Source: Porphyromonas cangingivalis (GTDB taxonomy: Bacteria; Bacteroidota; Bacteroidia; Bacteroidales; Paludibacteraceae). Taken from it: a stretch of 41,742 nucleotides of DNA. Position numbers and translations under genes: made by a program. Positions 41,599 through 41,742 of the stretch are shown here, in pieces (positions within the stretch are counted from its first letter, which is position 1; each line of letters opens with the position of its first letter). The stretch spans positions 1 to 41,742 of the forward strand of contig CAMDNO010000017.1 of the NCBI GenBank assembly GCA_945902955.1, in the 5' to 3' direction. The notes under the pieces were generated by a model, which saw nothing but the letters and a program-made list of their open reading frames with translations, was not told where the DNA came from and searched no databases.

Positions 41599-41697
41599 AT
41601 TTGTTACAAAACCAAACACAAAATCCGATATATTTGTAATAAAAACAAACACAAAACAAGAATTATTTGTAACAAAACCAAACATCACTATTTTAAA
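41599..41697. repeat. Three tandem 33-bp units
   Basis: Three units (41599-41631, 41632-41664, 41665-41697) each start ATTTGT followed by an A-rich AACAAAACCAAACA-like core. They are imperfect. The period is a multiple of three, so the minus-strand frame of the DUF4143 fragment stays open through the first two. They mark the broken 5' end of that gene. Confidence 0.75.
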
Positions 41698-41712
41698 ACC
41701 AATCCATACCAT

Positions 41713-41742
41713 CTATTCGGAGTGCCACTCAAAGTTGCGCCC
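41713..41742 (+). repeat. Chimeric repeat R6, cut by the window end
   Basis: CTATTCGGAGTGCC and the following AAAGTTGCGCCC match the junction between the DUF3791 tail and the epimerase head of R1. The copy starts inside the repeat and continues out of the window, so the array goes on to the right. Confidence 0.7.

Noticed and set aside
33810-41742. Integron-like attC sites or a CRISPR array
   Set aside because: The repeats are long, few, protein-derived and spaced by kilobases. No short regular spacers, no inverted attC core and no cas gene or integrase is visible.

Overview
The window reads as chromosome of a member of the Bacteroidota, most likely Bacteroidales or a close relative. The reasons are low GC, many upstream copies of the Bacteroidota -7 promoter box TAnnTTTG, family-typical genes (DUF4286, the SLBB-type capsule export protein, a ComEC without a metallo-beta-lactamase motif, a LytTR membrane regulator, DUF4143 ATPases) and a truncated, three-step haem pathway of the kind seen in gut and oral Bacteroidales. 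No species can be named from the sequence alone.

Positions 1-33644 are ordinary core genome. They hold the 3' end of nuoN. A minus-strand operon follows (sugar nucleotidyltransferase, galE, manA, coaD). Next come an M15-peptidase-like protein, a LytTR regulator, a DUF456 protein and lon, which ends in a GTGA microsatellite and a perfect 19-bp terminator. A minus-strand surface-polysaccharide operon (nucleotide-sugar dehydrogenase, SLBB/Wza-like exporter, Wzz-like chain-length protein, rmlA) is followed by NUDIX and CPBP genes. A tightly packed minus-strand operon then runs TonB-dependent receptor, MFS transporter, hemN, hemH, hemG, a layout that suggests uptake of a tetrapyrrole precursor followed by its completion to haem. 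Two tRNA genes (Thr-CGT and Ala-GGC) bracket a PIN toxin and its small antitoxin. The plus strand then carries DUF4286, ruvC, buk, rpe, comEC, nrnA, a DUF4160/DUF2442 pair and apgM.

Positions 33645-41742 are a different kind of DNA: an accessory patchwork. A chimeric repeat of about 220 bp occurs seven times (R0-R6, some partial), always in the same orientation. Its left half is the 3' end of a DUF3791 gene. Its right half is the antisense 5' end (about 32 codons) of an NAD-dependent sugar epimerase gene. Between successive repeats lies one small module: an AAA/DUF4143 ATPase, a RelE/ParE-type toxin pair with an ATPase tail fragment, a second ATPase, a ParDE pair, a DUF3990-DUF3791 pair next to a frameshifted gene, and a DUF4143 fragment. 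Two ATPase-family reading frames take their stop codons from a flanking repeat. An internally deleted second copy of the DUF3990 gene sits at the left edge. I regard this repeat-punctuated array as the most interesting part of the window. Whether it is an active cassette system or the scar of repeated recombination cannot be decided from one sequence.

Several gene starts were moved downstream of the longest open frame because the upstream TTG codon lies inside a -7 promoter box.
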